Shown here in pieces: positions 40,590 to 49,275 of a stretch of 64,000 nucleotides of DNA. Location: assembly GCF_006540085.1 (NCBI RefSeq), contig NZ_BJOG01000007.1:1-64000 (forward strand), in the 5' to 3' direction. The notes beneath the pieces were generated by a model. That model worked only from the letters and a program-made list of their open reading frames with translations, was not told where the DNA came from and did not search any database. A program made the position numbers and the translations under genes. The stretch comes from Microbacterium oxydans. GTDB taxonomy: Bacteria; Actinomycetota; Actinomycetes; Actinomycetales; Microbacteriaceae. Numbering within the stretch: the stretch's first letter is position 1; every line of letters starts with the position of its first letter.

Positions 40590-41066
40590 TCACTCCCCCA
40601 CGCGGTTGCGCAGACGCATGGCGCGGTCGGCTTCGCGGGTGTCCTGACGCTCACGCAGGGTCTGTCGTTTGTCGTACTCGCGCTTACCTTTGGCGAGGGC
40701 GATCTCGACCTTGGCGCGACCGTCGGAGAAGTACAGCTTCAGCGGGATGAGGGTGTATCCCCCTGCCGAGACGGCGTGGGCGATCTTCGCGATCTCCTCA
40801 CGGTGCAGCAGCAGCTTGCGGATGCGCTTGGCCGAATGGTTCGTCCAATGCCCCTGCGAGTACTCCGGGATGTGCACTGAGTCGAGGAAGACCTCGTTCC
40901 CCTTGACGAACGCGTAGCCGTCGCTGAGGTTGGCTCGTCCCTGACGCAGCGACTTGACCTCGGTGCCGGTGAGCACCATCCCCGCCTCGTACGACTTCTC
41001 GATGGCGTAGTCGTGACGTGCGCGACGATTGGTCGCGACGACCTTCTCTCCGCGTTCCCTGGGCAT
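40590..41066 (-). CDS. smpB: SsrA-binding protein SmpB
   Basis: Binds tmRNA for ribosome rescue; 158 aa. RRARHDYAIEKSYEAGMVLTGTEVKSLRQG and SLSDGYA-type segments, beta-barrel core and a basic C-terminal tail (KREYDKRQTLRERQDTREADR) that enters the mRNA channel. AGGAG precedes the ATG. Lies downstream of ftsX, as in many actinobacteria; the ssrA gene itself is not in the remaining gaps that I could check. Confidence 0.97.
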   Translation of the reverse strand: MPRERGEKVVATNRRARHDYAIEKSYEAGMVLTGTEVKSLRQGRANLSDGYAFVKGNEVFLDSVHIPEYSQGHWTNHSAKRIRKLLLHREEIAKIAHAVSAGGYTLIPLKLYFSDGRAKVEIALAKGKREYDKRQTLRERQDTREADRAMRLRNRVGE

Positions 41067-41129
41067 GATGCTCTCCTGTTGCCGTGATGAGCCCGATCGA
41101 TCGATCCGACCGAGCAGCCTTTCAGGCTA

Positions 41130-42044
41130 TCAGGTGCGCAGCCAGCGTCGGATCGCGAAGCCCGCGGACAGGGCGGCGAGGATCACTCCGATGCCGATCA
41201 GCACCGGGACGACCAGTGCCGCGTCCTGCATCGTGACCCACGTCGTGATGAACGGCACCCTTCCCCGCAGATAGCCGTTGACGCCGAAGTGCACGCCGGC
41301 GACGACCGCGGCGCTGGCCAGGGCCGACCCCAGGAAGGCCGCGAACACGCCCTCCAGCACGAACGGGGTCTGGATGAAGCGGTTGGACGCTCCGACGAGG
41401 CGCATGATGCCGATCTCCTTGCGCCTCGCATACGCGGACAGGCGGATCGTCGTGCCGATCAGGAGAGTCGCGGCGATGAGCATGAGTACGGCGATCCCGA
41501 CCGCGATGTAGGTCGCGACGGTCAAAGCGGAGAACAGGGGCTCCAGGTACTGCAGCTGATCCTTCACCTGCTCGACCCCAGCCTGTCCGCTGAAGGCTTC
41601 GGCGAGCACCTGGGACTGGCCGGGATCCTTCATGGTCACGAAGAACACTTCGAAGGCCTGGTCGGGAGTGAGCACGCTCGCCTGGTCCGCGCCGAGCTGG
41701 TCGACGAGTTTGGCGTAGGTCTCTTCCTTGGTGTCGAAGGTCATCGAGCTGATGAGCGGTTTGAGCGCGTCGCCCTCGAGCTGCGCACGCACGGCTGCGA
41801 CCTGCTCCTCGCTCGCCGCACCGTCGAGACACGTCTCGGATTCCGACACGGCCGAGCACATGTACACAGCCACCTGGGCGCGCTCGGCCCAGTAGCCGCG
41901 CATGACGCCGATCTGCCCCTGCATGAGGATCGCGGCGCCCACGAAGGTCAGGGACACGAAGGTGACTAGCACGACGGAGATCACCATCGAGATGTTCCGC
42001 CGGAGTCCGACGAGGGCTTCGGTCAGGATGAGTCCGATTCTCAT
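41130..42044 (-). CDS. ftsX: Cell division protein FtsX
   Basis: Membrane partner of FtsE, 304 aa. Four helices: one near residues 20-45, then an external domain (about 50-170, which in mycobacteria activates the RipC hydrolase), and three helices in the C-terminal half with KEIGIMRLVGASNRFIQTPFVLEG. Two Cys in MCSAVSESETCLDG of the external domain could form a disulfide. Start overlaps ftsE by 4 bp. Confidence 0.95.
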   Translation of the reverse strand: MRIGLILTEALVGLRRNISMVISVVLVTFVSLTFVGAAILMQGQIGVMRGYWAERAQVAVYMCSAVSESETCLDGAASEEQVAAVRAQLEGDALKPLISSMTFDTKEETYAKLVDQLGADQASVLTPDQAFEVFFVTMKDPGQSQVLAEAFSGQAGVEQVKDQLQYLEPLFSALTVATYIAVGIAVLMLIAATLLIGTTIRLSAYARRKEIGIMRLVGASNRFIQTPFVLEGVFAAFLGSALASAAVVAGVHFGVNGYLRGRVPFITTWVTMQDAALVVPVLIGIGVILAALSAGFAIRRWLRT

Positions 42045-43189
42045 GAGGTCGGGCCCACTTCCTCGTCGTCCTCGTCGGAGAGACCGAGGCGATCCGCGAC
42101 ACCGAGTTCGGCGACGTCGACCGTCGGCAGGACGATCGGATGCGTTCGCGGGCGTGCGGCCGGAGCGGGTTCGACGGCCGAAGGCGGCTCGACCACCGCG
42201 GGAGGTTCGACGGCAGCGGGAGGCTCGACCACGGCGGGGGGCTCGACGACGTTCGCAGCTGCGCCCTCCTGCACCGCGGGCTGCGGCTCCGGCGCTTCGA
42301 CCGTGCGCGGGGCGGGCGGAACCACCGTCTCCCCGTCGCGATCGACTGCTGCCGCAGCCTGACGCTGACTGGCGAGCTCTTCTGCGAGTGCGGCACGCAC
42401 CACCGAGAGATCGGCGGTCTGGCGCTGCACCTCCTGGACGGCGGTCAGTGCGGCAGCGGCTGCCGCGCCACGCACTTCCTCTGGCACGAGGCGCGGGATG
42501 TTGGACGTGTCGCCGTATCCGCCATGCACCTCATCGCGGACCATCTCGCCGTCGCGCAGCTCGATCACGCGGCGCTGCATCTGATCGACGAAACCGGCCT
42601 CGTGGGTGGCCATCAGCACCGTGGTGCCCCCCGCGTTGATGCGGGCGAGCAGCTGCATGATGTCGACCGAGGTCGCAGGGTCGAGGTTTCCGGTCGGCTC
42701 ATCGGCGAGCAGAACCTGGGGCCGATTGACGAGAGCGCGCGCGATGGCGACGCGCTGCTGCTCACCGCCCGACAGTTCGTGGGGCATCCGCTTCTGCTTG
42801 CCGTCGAGGCCCACCAGAGCGAGAGCCTCAGGCACCGCCTGTTGGATGAAGCCGCGGGAGGCACCGGTCACCTGGAGCGTGAACGCGACGTTCTGATGGA
42901 CGGTCTTCGACGGGAGGAGCCGGAAGTCCTGGAACACCGACCCGATATGGCGGCGGAAGTACGGCACCTTGCGGTTCGCGAGAGCTCGCAGGTCCCTCCC
43001 GAGCACCGCCACCCGTCCCGAGGTGGGGACGTCCTCGCGCAGGATGAGGCGAAGGCAGGACGACTTGCCGGAACCCGAGGCCCCGACGAGGAAGACGAAC
43101 TCCCCGCGTTGCACTTCGAAGTCGACACCGGAGAGGGCGGGCTTCGACGTCCCGCGGTAGCGTTTCGTGACGTTCTCGAACCGAATCAT
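42041..43189 (-). CDS. ftsE: Cell division ATP-binding protein FtsE with long C-terminal tail
   Basis: ATPase of the FtsEX complex. Residues 1 to about 225 are a normal FtsE: Walker [10 protein letters not shown] (36-44), [46 protein letters not shown]. The protein is 382 aa, about 150 longer than usual: the extra tail has a helical part ([21 protein letters not shown]), then six-residue repeats VVEPPA (about 314-341) and an acidic end (SDEDDEEVG). TAGGCT is nine bases before the ATG. The tail may be a tether or interaction arm. Confidence 0.93.
   Translation of the reverse strand: MIRFENVTKRYRGTSKPALSGVDFEVQRGEFVFLVGASGSGKSSCLRLILREDVPTSGRVAVLGRDLRALANRKVPYFRRHIGSVFQDFRLLPSKTVHQNVAFTLQVTGASRGFIQQAVPEALALVGLDGKQKRMPHELSGGEQQRVAIARALVNRPQVLLADEPTGNLDPATSVDIMQLLARINAGGTTVLMATHEAGFVDQMQRRVIELRDGEMVRDEVHGGYGDTSNIPRLVPEEVRGAAAAAALTAVQEVQRQTADLSVVRAALAEELASQRQAAAAVDRDGETVVPPAPRTVEAPEPQPAVQEGAAANVVEPPAVVEPPAAVEPPAVVEPPSAVEPAPAARPRTHPIVLPTVDVAELGVADRLGLSDEDDEEVGPTS
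42170..42241. repeat. 18-bp tandem repeat in the ftsE tail
   Basis: Four in-frame units of 18 bp beginning with (c/t)tcgac on the plus strand, encoding the V-E-P-P-A-(V/A) repeats of the FtsE C-terminal extension. Units differ by a few bases each. Confidence 0.8.
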
Positions 43190-43198
43190 GGCGCTACG

Positions 43199-43373
43199 AG
43201 CCTAAGCGCGGGCGCTTCCCTGACGGCGAGCGACACCCCGCACAGGCACGTCATCCCTCGGCCCGGATGGGGATTGCTCCCCATGCACACGCCACTGCCG
43301 CGTCACCTGCCACTGCTATACATGAAGATGCCGACCGCACGAAGCGGTCGCCGAATTCTTTCGAGGGGGAGCC
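43199..43373. promoter_or_regulatory. Divergent region between ftsE and the first DUF2510 gene
   Basis: Contains the ftsE -10 box TAGGCT (43204-43199), a perfect hairpin atgggga-ttgc-tccccat (43267-43284) and a TATACA -10-like element (43317-43322) for the DUF2510 gene, which also has GAGGGGAG before its ATG. No small gene seen. Confidence 0.5.
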
Positions 43374-44435
43374 ATGACGACACCTGCAGGTTGGTACGAC
43401 GACGGATCCGGACGGCAGCGCTGGTGGGACGGCCAGCAGTGGACGGAGCACTTCGCCCCTGAGGCGACGGATGCGGGGTCGGCCTCTGAGGAGCCGAACG
43501 TCTCCGAGACCACGCCGATCGAGGACACGGTCATCGAGGAGACGGTGATCGGAGACACGGCGATCGAAGACACGGTGATCCGTCCGTCCGAGGAGACGGT
43601 GATCATTCCCGAGGAGCACGGCTCCTCGGCCCCCGCGGACCAGGGCGATGTCGATGCTGCGGGTGCGACCGCCGCGACGACCCCGCTCGGCGACGACCTC
43701 GGCGCCTACTCCGCGCCGGCGGCCCCTCCCGCATACCCGGCAGCCGCGCCCGGACAGTCCACGGACGCCTACCCCGGCGTCGCACCTGCGTACCCCGGCA
43801 CCACGACGGGCTACCCCACCGCCGCCCCCTACGGGCAGCCGGTCTCCGAGGAGCCGAAGAAGCTCTCGGTCCTGGGGCTCGTCGGTCTCGGTGTCGCTGC
43901 GCTCGGCACGATCCTGGTCTTCATCCCGGTCGTCGGGTTCATCGGCTTCGTGCTGCTCGCGGCCGCCTTCGTCGTCTCGCTGATCTCGCTCTTCCTGAAG
44001 GGCAAGAAGTGGCCGGGCATCGCGGGCCTCGTCCTCGCGGTCGTCGGCACCATCATCGGGATCATCATGTCGTTCGTCTACCTCTTCGCCTTCGCACAGG
44101 GCGTGAGCGAGGAGATCGACAAGCTGCCCACCTCCTCCCCCTCGATCGAGGCATCGGCACCGCCGGAGAGCGAGGGGCCCGACGCCGGTGTGCGTCCGAC
44201 CTCGCCGGAGGTGGCGCAGGGACTGACCGCCATCCTCGCCTCGTCGGGCGCTGAGGGGTACACGGAGCCCCAGGTGTCCTGCCTCGCGGATCTGCTCGTG
44301 GCCTCGGATCTCGACAACGCGACGTTGCGCACGATCGCGGACAGCGACGGCAACCTCACCGACACGGACGCTCTGTACGGTGTCGCCGAGGTGCTCAGCG
44401 ATACCGAGGCGATCACGGCCTGCCTCGTTCCCTGA
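43374..44435 (+). CDS. DUF2510 domain membrane protein
   Basis: 353-aa protein. The N-terminal DUF2510 motif is PAGWYDDGSGRQRWWDGQQWTEH; then a low-complexity region with four five-residue repeats (IEDTV, IEETV, IGDTA, IEDTV) and a Pro/Tyr-rich part; a DUF4190-like membrane region (about 165-243, two to three helices); and an external C-terminal domain with two Cys residues (QVSCLADL, TACLVP). It is inserted, with a related gene, between ftsE and prfB. DUF2510 proteins are envelope proteins of unknown function. Followed by a strong terminator. Confidence 0.85.
   Translation: MTTPAGWYDDGSGRQRWWDGQQWTEHFAPEATDAGSASEEPNVSETTPIEDTVIEETVIGDTAIEDTVIRPSEETVIIPEEHGSSAPADQGDVDAAGATAATTPLGDDLGAYSAPAAPPAYPAAAPGQSTDAYPGVAPAYPGTTTGYPTAAPYGQPVSEEPKKLSVLGLVGLGVAALGTILVFIPVVGFIGFVLLAAAFVVSLISLFLKGKKWPGIAGLVLAVVGTIIGIIMSFVYLFAFAQGVSEEIDKLPTSSPSIEASAPPESEGPDAGVRPTSPEVAQGLTAILASSGAEGYTEPQVSCLADLLVASDLDNATLRTIADSDGNLTDTDALYGVAEVLSDTEAITACLVP
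43518..43577. repeat. 15-bp repeat in the first DUF2510 gene
   Basis: Four imperfect units of pattern atcgaggacacggtc encoding I-(E/G)-(D/E)-T-(V/A) repeats in the acidic linker. Confidence 0.75.
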
Positions 44436-44453
44436 GCGACGTCAGCTCAATTC

Positions 44454-44490
44454 AAGAAGGCCTCGAGGGCAATGCTCTCGAGGCCTTCTT
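44454..44490 (+). terminator. Rho-independent terminator after the first DUF2510 gene
   Basis: Perfect 14-bp stem aagaaggcctcgag / ctcgaggccttctt with a 9-base loop, followed by CGTGTGATCT. Lies 18 bp after the stop codon. Confidence 0.85.
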
Positions 44491-44633
44491 CGTGTGATCT
44501 AACCGGTATTCGACACAGGGGCGTCCCCGGCGCTACCGTCATCTTTGACGGCCGCCCCTCGCAGAACGGCCGGCGTCGCGAGGACGACCTCACCACGCAA
44601 TCGCCGACCGAGAAAGACGCACGGGAACGCCTG

Positions 44634-45728
44634 ATGACAACACCTGCCGGCTGGTACGACGACGGCTCCGGGAACCGACGGTGGTGGGATGGGCTGAGCT
44701 GGACGGAGTATGTCGTCACCGGGCACCCCGCTGCCGTCACGGAATCGGAGGTCACGACCTCGACTGCCGAGGACGCGCACGTCGCTGCTGACCCGACGGC
44801 GCCCGCAGCGGCGACGGACCCCGGGGTCCCGACGACCGCCGCCACGGGTCAGCCCCTCGGGACCGTGGCCGACCTCGAACCCGCGCCCTTCGCCCCGCCG
44901 TACACGCTCGCGCACCAGATGCCTGCCTCCCCCGCCGGGACGGTGCCCTCGAACGGTGCGATCTCCGCTCCATACGGCGGGTATCCGGCAGCCTCGTGGC
45001 CCACGCCTTCCACCCCGCAAGCCCGCCCCGGCGTCCCTGTCGTGGGCATCATCGGCCTGGCAGCCGTGGTCATCGGCGTCGTCTGCGCATGCATCCCCGT
45101 GATCGCGATCGCCGGGTGGGCACTCCTCGCCGTCGGGTTCGTGATGTCGCTCGTCTCCCTGTTCCTGCGCGGGCGGAAGTGGCCGGGCATCACCGGTCTC
45201 GCCCTCGCTGTGATCGGAGCCGTGCTCGCGGCTGCCGTGTCGCTGCTGCTGCTCGCCGCGACATCGTCGGACGGTGCTTCGTCCGCGATCCCGAGCGAAC
45301 GGCCGACGGATGGAGGCACGTCCACGGAACGTCCGGACCCGTCCGCGATCGAGGGCGCCGAGATGACGACCTTCGCCGATCTCGAGGTCGGTGACTGTCT
45401 GCCCCTGGTCGTGTACGACGAGGACGAGCTCGTCTTCGAGCTGCCCGTCGTGCCCTGCGAGCAGCCGCACACCGACGAGGTCTTCTTCATCTACGACGTG
45501 GAAGACGGTGAGTTCCCGGGCGACGACGCCCTCACCGAGACCGCGTGGAACGGCTGCTACGAGGCGTTCCAGGCGTACGTCGGCACCTCGTACGAGGCCT
45601 CGGAGCTCGACTTCTACAACTACCAGCCGACGAAGGGCACGTGGATCCGGGAGGGGGACCGCACCGTGCAGTGCATCCTCTTCAGCTATGACGATGTGAC
45701 CGGCACCCTGCGGGACTCCGGTCGCTGA
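44634..45728 (+). CDS. DUF2510 and septum-formation domain membrane protein
   Basis: 364-aa paralogue of the preceding gene. DUF2510 at the N-terminus (PAGWYDDGSGNRRWWDGLSWTEY), Pro/Ala-rich linker, DUF4190-like membrane region (about 135-220), and an external C-terminal domain (about 250-364) with the Septum_form pattern: EVGDCLPL, VVPCEQPHTDEVFF, ETAWNGCYEAFQAYVG and VQCILF. Four Cys suggest two disulfides. The domain name comes from a family linked to septation; direct evidence is slim. The ATG at 44634 was chosen to start with the DUF2510 motif; GGGAA lies upstream. Confidence 0.85.
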   Translation: MTTPAGWYDDGSGNRRWWDGLSWTEYVVTGHPAAVTESEVTTSTAEDAHVAADPTAPAAATDPGVPTTAATGQPLGTVADLEPAPFAPPYTLAHQMPASPAGTVPSNGAISAPYGGYPAASWPTPSTPQARPGVPVVGIIGLAAVVIGVVCACIPVIAIAGWALLAVGFVMSLVSLFLRGRKWPGITGLALAVIGAVLAAAVSLLLLAATSSDGASSAIPSERPTDGGTSTERPDPSAIEGAEMTTFADLEVGDCLPLVVYDEDELVFELPVVPCEQPHTDEVFFIYDVEDGEFPGDDALTETAWNGCYEAFQAYVGTSYEASELDFYNYQPTKGTWIREGDRTVQCILFSYDDVTGTLRDSGR

Positions 45729-45738
45729 CCACAACGAT

Positions 45739-45776
45739 ACGAAGAAGGCCCCGGATCGCTCCGGGGCCTTCTTCGT
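45739..45776. terminator. Bidirectional terminator between DUF2510 gene and prfB
   Basis: Perfect 17-bp stem acgaagaaggccccgga / tccggggccttcttcgt with a TCGC loop. It serves the convergent septum-domain gene and prfB, whose stop codon is 5 bp away. Confidence 0.9.
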
Positions 45777-45780
45777 GGAC

Positions 45781-46890
45781 TCAGTCCTCGGTCTTGCGCT
45801 TGCGCCAGCGGATACCCGCCGAGATGAAGTCGTCGAGGTCGCCGTCGAACACCGCAGCCGGATTGCCGGATTCCTGGCCGGTGCGGAGGTCCTTGACCAG
45901 CTGCTGGCCGTAGAGGAAGTACGAGCGCATCTGATCGCCCCAGCTCGCGGTGATGTTGCCCGCGAGTTCCTTCTTCTTCGCAGCCTCCTGCTCCTTCTGC
46001 AGCAGCAGGAGTCGCGTCTGCAGCACGCGCATGGCGGCGGCACGGTTCTGGATCTGCGACTTCTCGTTCTGCATCGACACGACGATGCCGGTCGGGAGGT
46101 GCGTGAGGCGCACGGCGGAGTCGGTCGTGTTGACCGACTGCCCACCCGGGCCGGAGGAGCGGAACACGTCGACGCGGATGTCGCTCTCCGGGATGTCGAC
46201 CTCTGTGGCCTCTTCCATCAGCGGGATGACCTCGACGGCGGCGAACGACGTCTGCCGCTTGTCGGCGGAGCCGAACGGACTGATGCGGGCGAGACGATGC
46301 GTTCCGGCCTCGACCGAGATGGTACCGAAGGCGTAGGGAGCGTCGATCTCGAAGGTCGCGGACTTGATGCCGGCGCCCTCCGCGTAAGACGTGTCCATGA
46401 CCTTGACGGGGTACTTGTGCCGCTCGGCCCAGCGCAGGTACATGCGCATCAGCATCTCGGCGAAGTCCGTGGCGTCGTCGCCGCCGGCCCCGGAGCGGAT
46501 CGTGATGATCGCGGAGCGCTCGTCGTATTCGCCGTCGAGGAGCGTCTGCACCTCGAGCTGGTTGATCAGATCGGTCAGCGCAGCGAGCTCCGTGCGGGCC
46601 TCCTGCGCTGAGTCCTCGTCGCCCATCTCGTTCGCGAGACCGACCAGCACTTCCAGGTCGTCGAGACGCTGGGCGATGCCGGTGATGCGGGCGAGCTCCG
46701 ACTGGCGGTGGCTGAGGGCGCTGGTCACCTTCTGCGCGTTCTCGGTGTCGTCCCAGAGGTCGGGAGCGCCGGCCTCCTCGCTGAGACGCGCGATGTCGTC
46801 GCGGAGACGGGAGACATCGACGACCTCGCTGATGTCGCCGAAGGTGTGCCTGAGCGCCTGGATTTCGGCGGAGAGATCTAGTTCGAGCAT
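45781..46890 (-). CDS. prfB: Peptide chain release factor 2
   Basis: RF2 ends translation at UGA and UAA; 369 aa. Stop-codon recognition tripeptide SPF in ARISPFGSADKRQ and the catalytic GGQ in SSGPGGQSVNTTDSAVR. The frame is continuous from the ATG, so there is no programmed +1 frameshift, as usual in actinobacteria. TAGGCT is eight bases before the ATG. prfB normally leads prfB-ftsE-ftsX-smpB; here it is parted from ftsE by two opposite genes. Confidence 0.97.
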   Translation of the reverse strand: MLELDLSAEIQALRHTFGDISEVVDVSRLRDDIARLSEEAGAPDLWDDTENAQKVTSALSHRQSELARITGIAQRLDDLEVLVGLANEMGDEDSAQEARTELAALTDLINQLEVQTLLDGEYDERSAIITIRSGAGGDDATDFAEMLMRMYLRWAERHKYPVKVMDTSYAEGAGIKSATFEIDAPYAFGTISVEAGTHRLARISPFGSADKRQTSFAAVEVIPLMEEATEVDIPESDIRVDVFRSSGPGGQSVNTTDSAVRLTHLPTGIVVSMQNEKSQIQNRAAAMRVLQTRLLLLQKEQEAAKKKELAGNITASWGDQMRSYFLYGQQLVKDLRTGQESGNPAAVFDGDLDDFISAGIRWRKRKTED

Positions 46891-46972
46891 GACACCTCAG
46901 CCTAACGTGCCGCCTGCCCGCACGGGGACGCCATCGTCCGGGAGCTCCGGACAACGGGAGTAGCGTGAAGTC
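46891..46972. promoter_or_regulatory. Divergent promoters of prfB and the MFS gene
   Basis: TAGGCT (minus, 46904-46899) eight bases from the prfB ATG and TAGCGT (plus, 46961-46966) exactly six bases from the MFS GTG. Confidence 0.55.
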
Positions 46973-48271
46973 GTGAGCAGCGCATCGACGGTCCTTCGAC
47001 AGTTCGGACCGATGGTGTATCTGCCGACCATCCTCTTCTCGCTCGGCGAGGGTGCGGTGATCCCGCTCATCCCGGTGCTCGCGGCCTCCATGGGAGCGGA
47101 TGTGGCGTTCGCCGCCCTCGTCGCCTCGTGCCTCGTCATCGGCCAGCTGTGCGGGAACCTCCCCGCCGGATGGGCGGTCGGCAGGATCGGCGAGCGCTAC
47201 ACCATGGTGATCGCCGGGGTGATCTCGATCGTCGCCGGCATCGGAATGGTGTTCGCGCCGTCGCTCGGTGTGCTGGCGGCTTCGGTGTTCCTGCTGGGCA
47301 TCTGCGCGGCGGCCTTCGGTCTCGCCCGGCATGCGTTCATGACCACGCGGGTTCCTGTCGCCTTCCGCGCGCGGTCGCTCTCGCTGCTCGGCGGGAGCTT
47401 CCGCCTCGGCATCTTCGTCGGTCCGTTCATCGCGGCAGGACTGCTTCAGCTCTTCGGCAGCGAGAGCGCAGCGATCTGGTTCTTCCTCGGCTGCCTCGTG
47501 GTGATGGTCGCGCTGGTCCTCTTCGGGCCCGATCCGGAGAAGATGGTCCCGCCGGTCACGACGGCCACGCGCGAGCGCTATGCGGAGGACTCCGGCGAGG
47601 CCGTGAGCGGTTCGATCCCCACGGTCGAGCGCCTCGGCATCTTCCAGACGATGTGGCGCCAGCGTGCGGTGCTCGGACGCCTCGGCCTCGCCGCCGCTTC
47701 GCTCTCCGCCGTCCGGTCGGCCCGCCAGGTCGTGCTCCCCCTGTGGGGGCTGTCCCTGGGGTTGGACGCCTCGACCATCTCCCTCGTCGTCGGCGTCTCC
47801 GGGGCCATCGACTTCGCGCTCTTCTATGCGAGCGGCCAGGTGATGGACCGCTTCGGCCGGCTGTGGGCGGCGATGCCGGCGATGGTGCTCATGGGAGCGG
47901 GTTTCCTGGCGCTGTCGTTCACGCACGACGGGGATGCGGCTGTGCTGTGGTTCGGCATGTTCGCCGCTGTCCTGGGCGTCGGCAACGGACTGTCCAGCGG
48001 CATCCTGCTGACTCTGGGGGCGGATGTCGCGCCGAAGCGGGATCCCGCCGCCTTCCTCGGTTCGTGGCGCACGCTCACCGATGCCGGCGGCGCGATCGCC
48101 CCGCTGCTCGTCTCGGGGATCACGGCCGTGGCTTCGCTCCCGTTCGCCGCGGCCGCCATGGGCGTCATCGGCCTGGTGGGTGCTCTCGGCTTCCTGCGCT
48201 GGATCCCGCAGTTCGTCCCCCGAGCACGACCCGAGTCCAGCGAAGAGCCACCGGAAGGAGACCCGGAATGA
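46973..48271 (+). CDS. MFS transporter
   Basis: Major facilitator superfamily exporter, 432 aa, 12 predicted helices with a hydrophilic loop near residues 190-225 between halves. Motif A-like GWAVGRIGERYTMV after helix 2 and QVMDRFGRLW in the second half. The substrate is not predictable. Starts at GTG with TAGCGT six bases upstream. Its stop overlaps the NUDIX start (ATGA). Confidence 0.88.
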   Translation: MSSASTVLRQFGPMVYLPTILFSLGEGAVIPLIPVLAASMGADVAFAALVASCLVIGQLCGNLPAGWAVGRIGERYTMVIAGVISIVAGIGMVFAPSLGVLAASVFLLGICAAAFGLARHAFMTTRVPVAFRARSLSLLGGSFRLGIFVGPFIAAGLLQLFGSESAAIWFFLGCLVVMVALVLFGPDPEKMVPPVTTATRERYAEDSGEAVSGSIPTVERLGIFQTMWRQRAVLGRLGLAAASLSAVRSARQVVLPLWGLSLGLDASTISLVVGVSGAIDFALFYASGQVMDRFGRLWAAMPAMVLMGAGFLALSFTHDGDAAVLWFGMFAAVLGVGNGLSSGILLTLGADVAPKRDPAAFLGSWRTLTDAGGAIAPLLVSGITAVASLPFAAAAMGVIGLVGALGFLRWIPQFVPRARPESSEEPPEGDPE

Positions 48272-48828
48272 TCCCGAACCTCGAGGCGGATGCTCATCGC
48301 CTCGTCTCGACCTTCGTCCCCCGATCCGCACGAGACCGCGCAGCGCAGGCGGACTTCGCCTCGTTCTTCGATGCCGACGGCGGGCCTGTGCACCGTGAGG
48401 CAGGCCCTGACCACCTCACGGCATCATGTGTGGTGTTCGATGCCACGTTCCAGCACACGCTGCTGGTGTTCCACCGCAAGGGGCAGTTCTGGGTGCAACC
48501 GGGAGGCCACGTCGAGGACGGCGACGCATCGGTCATGGTCGGCGCGCTGCGGGAGCTGCGTGAGGAGACCGGGATCGTGGTGGACCCGGTAGACCCGCCG
48601 CTCGCCTATGACCTCGACCACCACGGCCTGTCTTCGCGCTTCGGCGCATGCGCCTCGCACCTCGACATCGGGATCGCCGTCGTGGTCGACCGAGAGTCGG
48701 CGCTCACCGTGAGCGAGGAGTCGGAGGATCTACGCTGGTGGCCCGTCGATGCCCTGCCAGCGGAGGTGCCACCCCAGCTCGTGCCCCGTCTCACCGGACT
48801 GCTCACGCAGCTGCAGAACCCCCGCTGA
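48268..48828 (+). CDS. NUDIX hydrolase
   Basis: Pyrophosphatase-fold protein, 186 aa, with the Nudix box GGHVEDGDASVMVGALRELREETGI (about residues 79-103); the first acidic residue is Asp and the spacing is one longer, as in many actinobacterial members. Substrate unknown. Overlaps the MFS gene by 4 bp; AAGGAG lies upstream. The stop codon lies in a terminator hairpin. Confidence 0.9.
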   Translation: MIPNLEADAHRLVSTFVPRSARDRAAQADFASFFDADGGPVHREAGPDHLTASCVVFDATFQHTLLVFHRKGQFWVQPGGHVEDGDASVMVGALRELREETGIVVDPVDPPLAYDLDHHGLSSRFGACASHLDIGIAVVVDRESALTVSEESEDLRWWPVDALPAEVPPQLVPRLTGLLTQLQNPR

Positions 48829-48838
48829 GCGGGGTTCT
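48815..48838. terminator. Bidirectional terminator between NUDIX gene and Tad locus
   Basis: 8-bp stem agaacccc / ggggttct with an 8-base loop; overlaps the NUDIX stop codon and the end of the convergent TadG-like gene. Confidence 0.7.
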
Positions 48839-49275
48839 CACCGCAGCGCCGTGCGGCTGGTGGCCGTCGACTCGAGCGGGACTCCGTCAGGCACGAACAG
48901 GGACACCAACGGCGGATGCCATTGTGCGGCGACGGTGACGCGCGCCGTGACGCCGTCGGGCGTTCCGGCAGCGGTGAGCGAAGCATCGCCCGGCACCGCT
49001 ACCACGAGCGACGCGGCCTGTTCTTCGACACCGGCGTCGGTCAGCTCGGCTCGCGCGCCGCCGTCGCGAACCACCAGCGTGAACCCGTCAGCCCCGGCGA
49101 GCGCAGCGGAATCGGCGAGCGCATCCAACCGCTTCTGGGCGATGTAGAGGTCGGTGGCGCAGACACACACGAAGATCACGGCCAGCGCGAGCAGCACATA
49201 CCCGAGCGTGAGGAGAAGCACACTCCCCTCGTCATGCTCGATCCCGGCGCCGAGGGTGCGACGGCCCGGCGTCAC
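48838..49275 (-). CDS. TadG-like pilus assembly protein
   Basis: 145 aa, single N-terminal helix (EGSVLLLTLGYVLLALAVIFVCVCATDLYIAQKRLDALADSAALAGADG) typical of the TadG/Rv3660c-neighbour type, followed by a short external domain. Usually a pseudopilin-like or surface component of the Tad system. The GTG at 49275 overlaps the upstream TadE stop by 4 bp (GTGA). Last gene of the Tad unit. Confidence 0.8.
   Translation of the reverse strand: MTPGRRTLGAGIEHDEGSVLLLTLGYVLLALAVIFVCVCATDLYIAQKRLDALADSAALAGADGFTLVVRDGGARAELTDAGVEEQAASLVVAVPGDASLTAAGTPDGVTARVTVAAQWHPPLVSLFVPDGVPLESTATSRTALR

Noticed and set aside
45781..46890. Programmed frameshift in prfB
   Set aside because: The frame is continuous from the ATG and has no internal in-frame TGA with a Shine-Dalgarno-like slip site.
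45686..48331. 881-codon minus-strand frame across the MFS gene and prfB
   Set aside because: Out of frame with prfB and antisense to a clear MFS transporter; Arg/Asp/His-rich composition typical of GC-rich shadow frames.
48268..48828. Defective Nudix box
   Set aside because: The first Glu is Asp and the spacing is one residue longer, but this variant (GGHVExGD...) is common in actinobacterial NUDIX proteins, so it is not evidence of loss of function.
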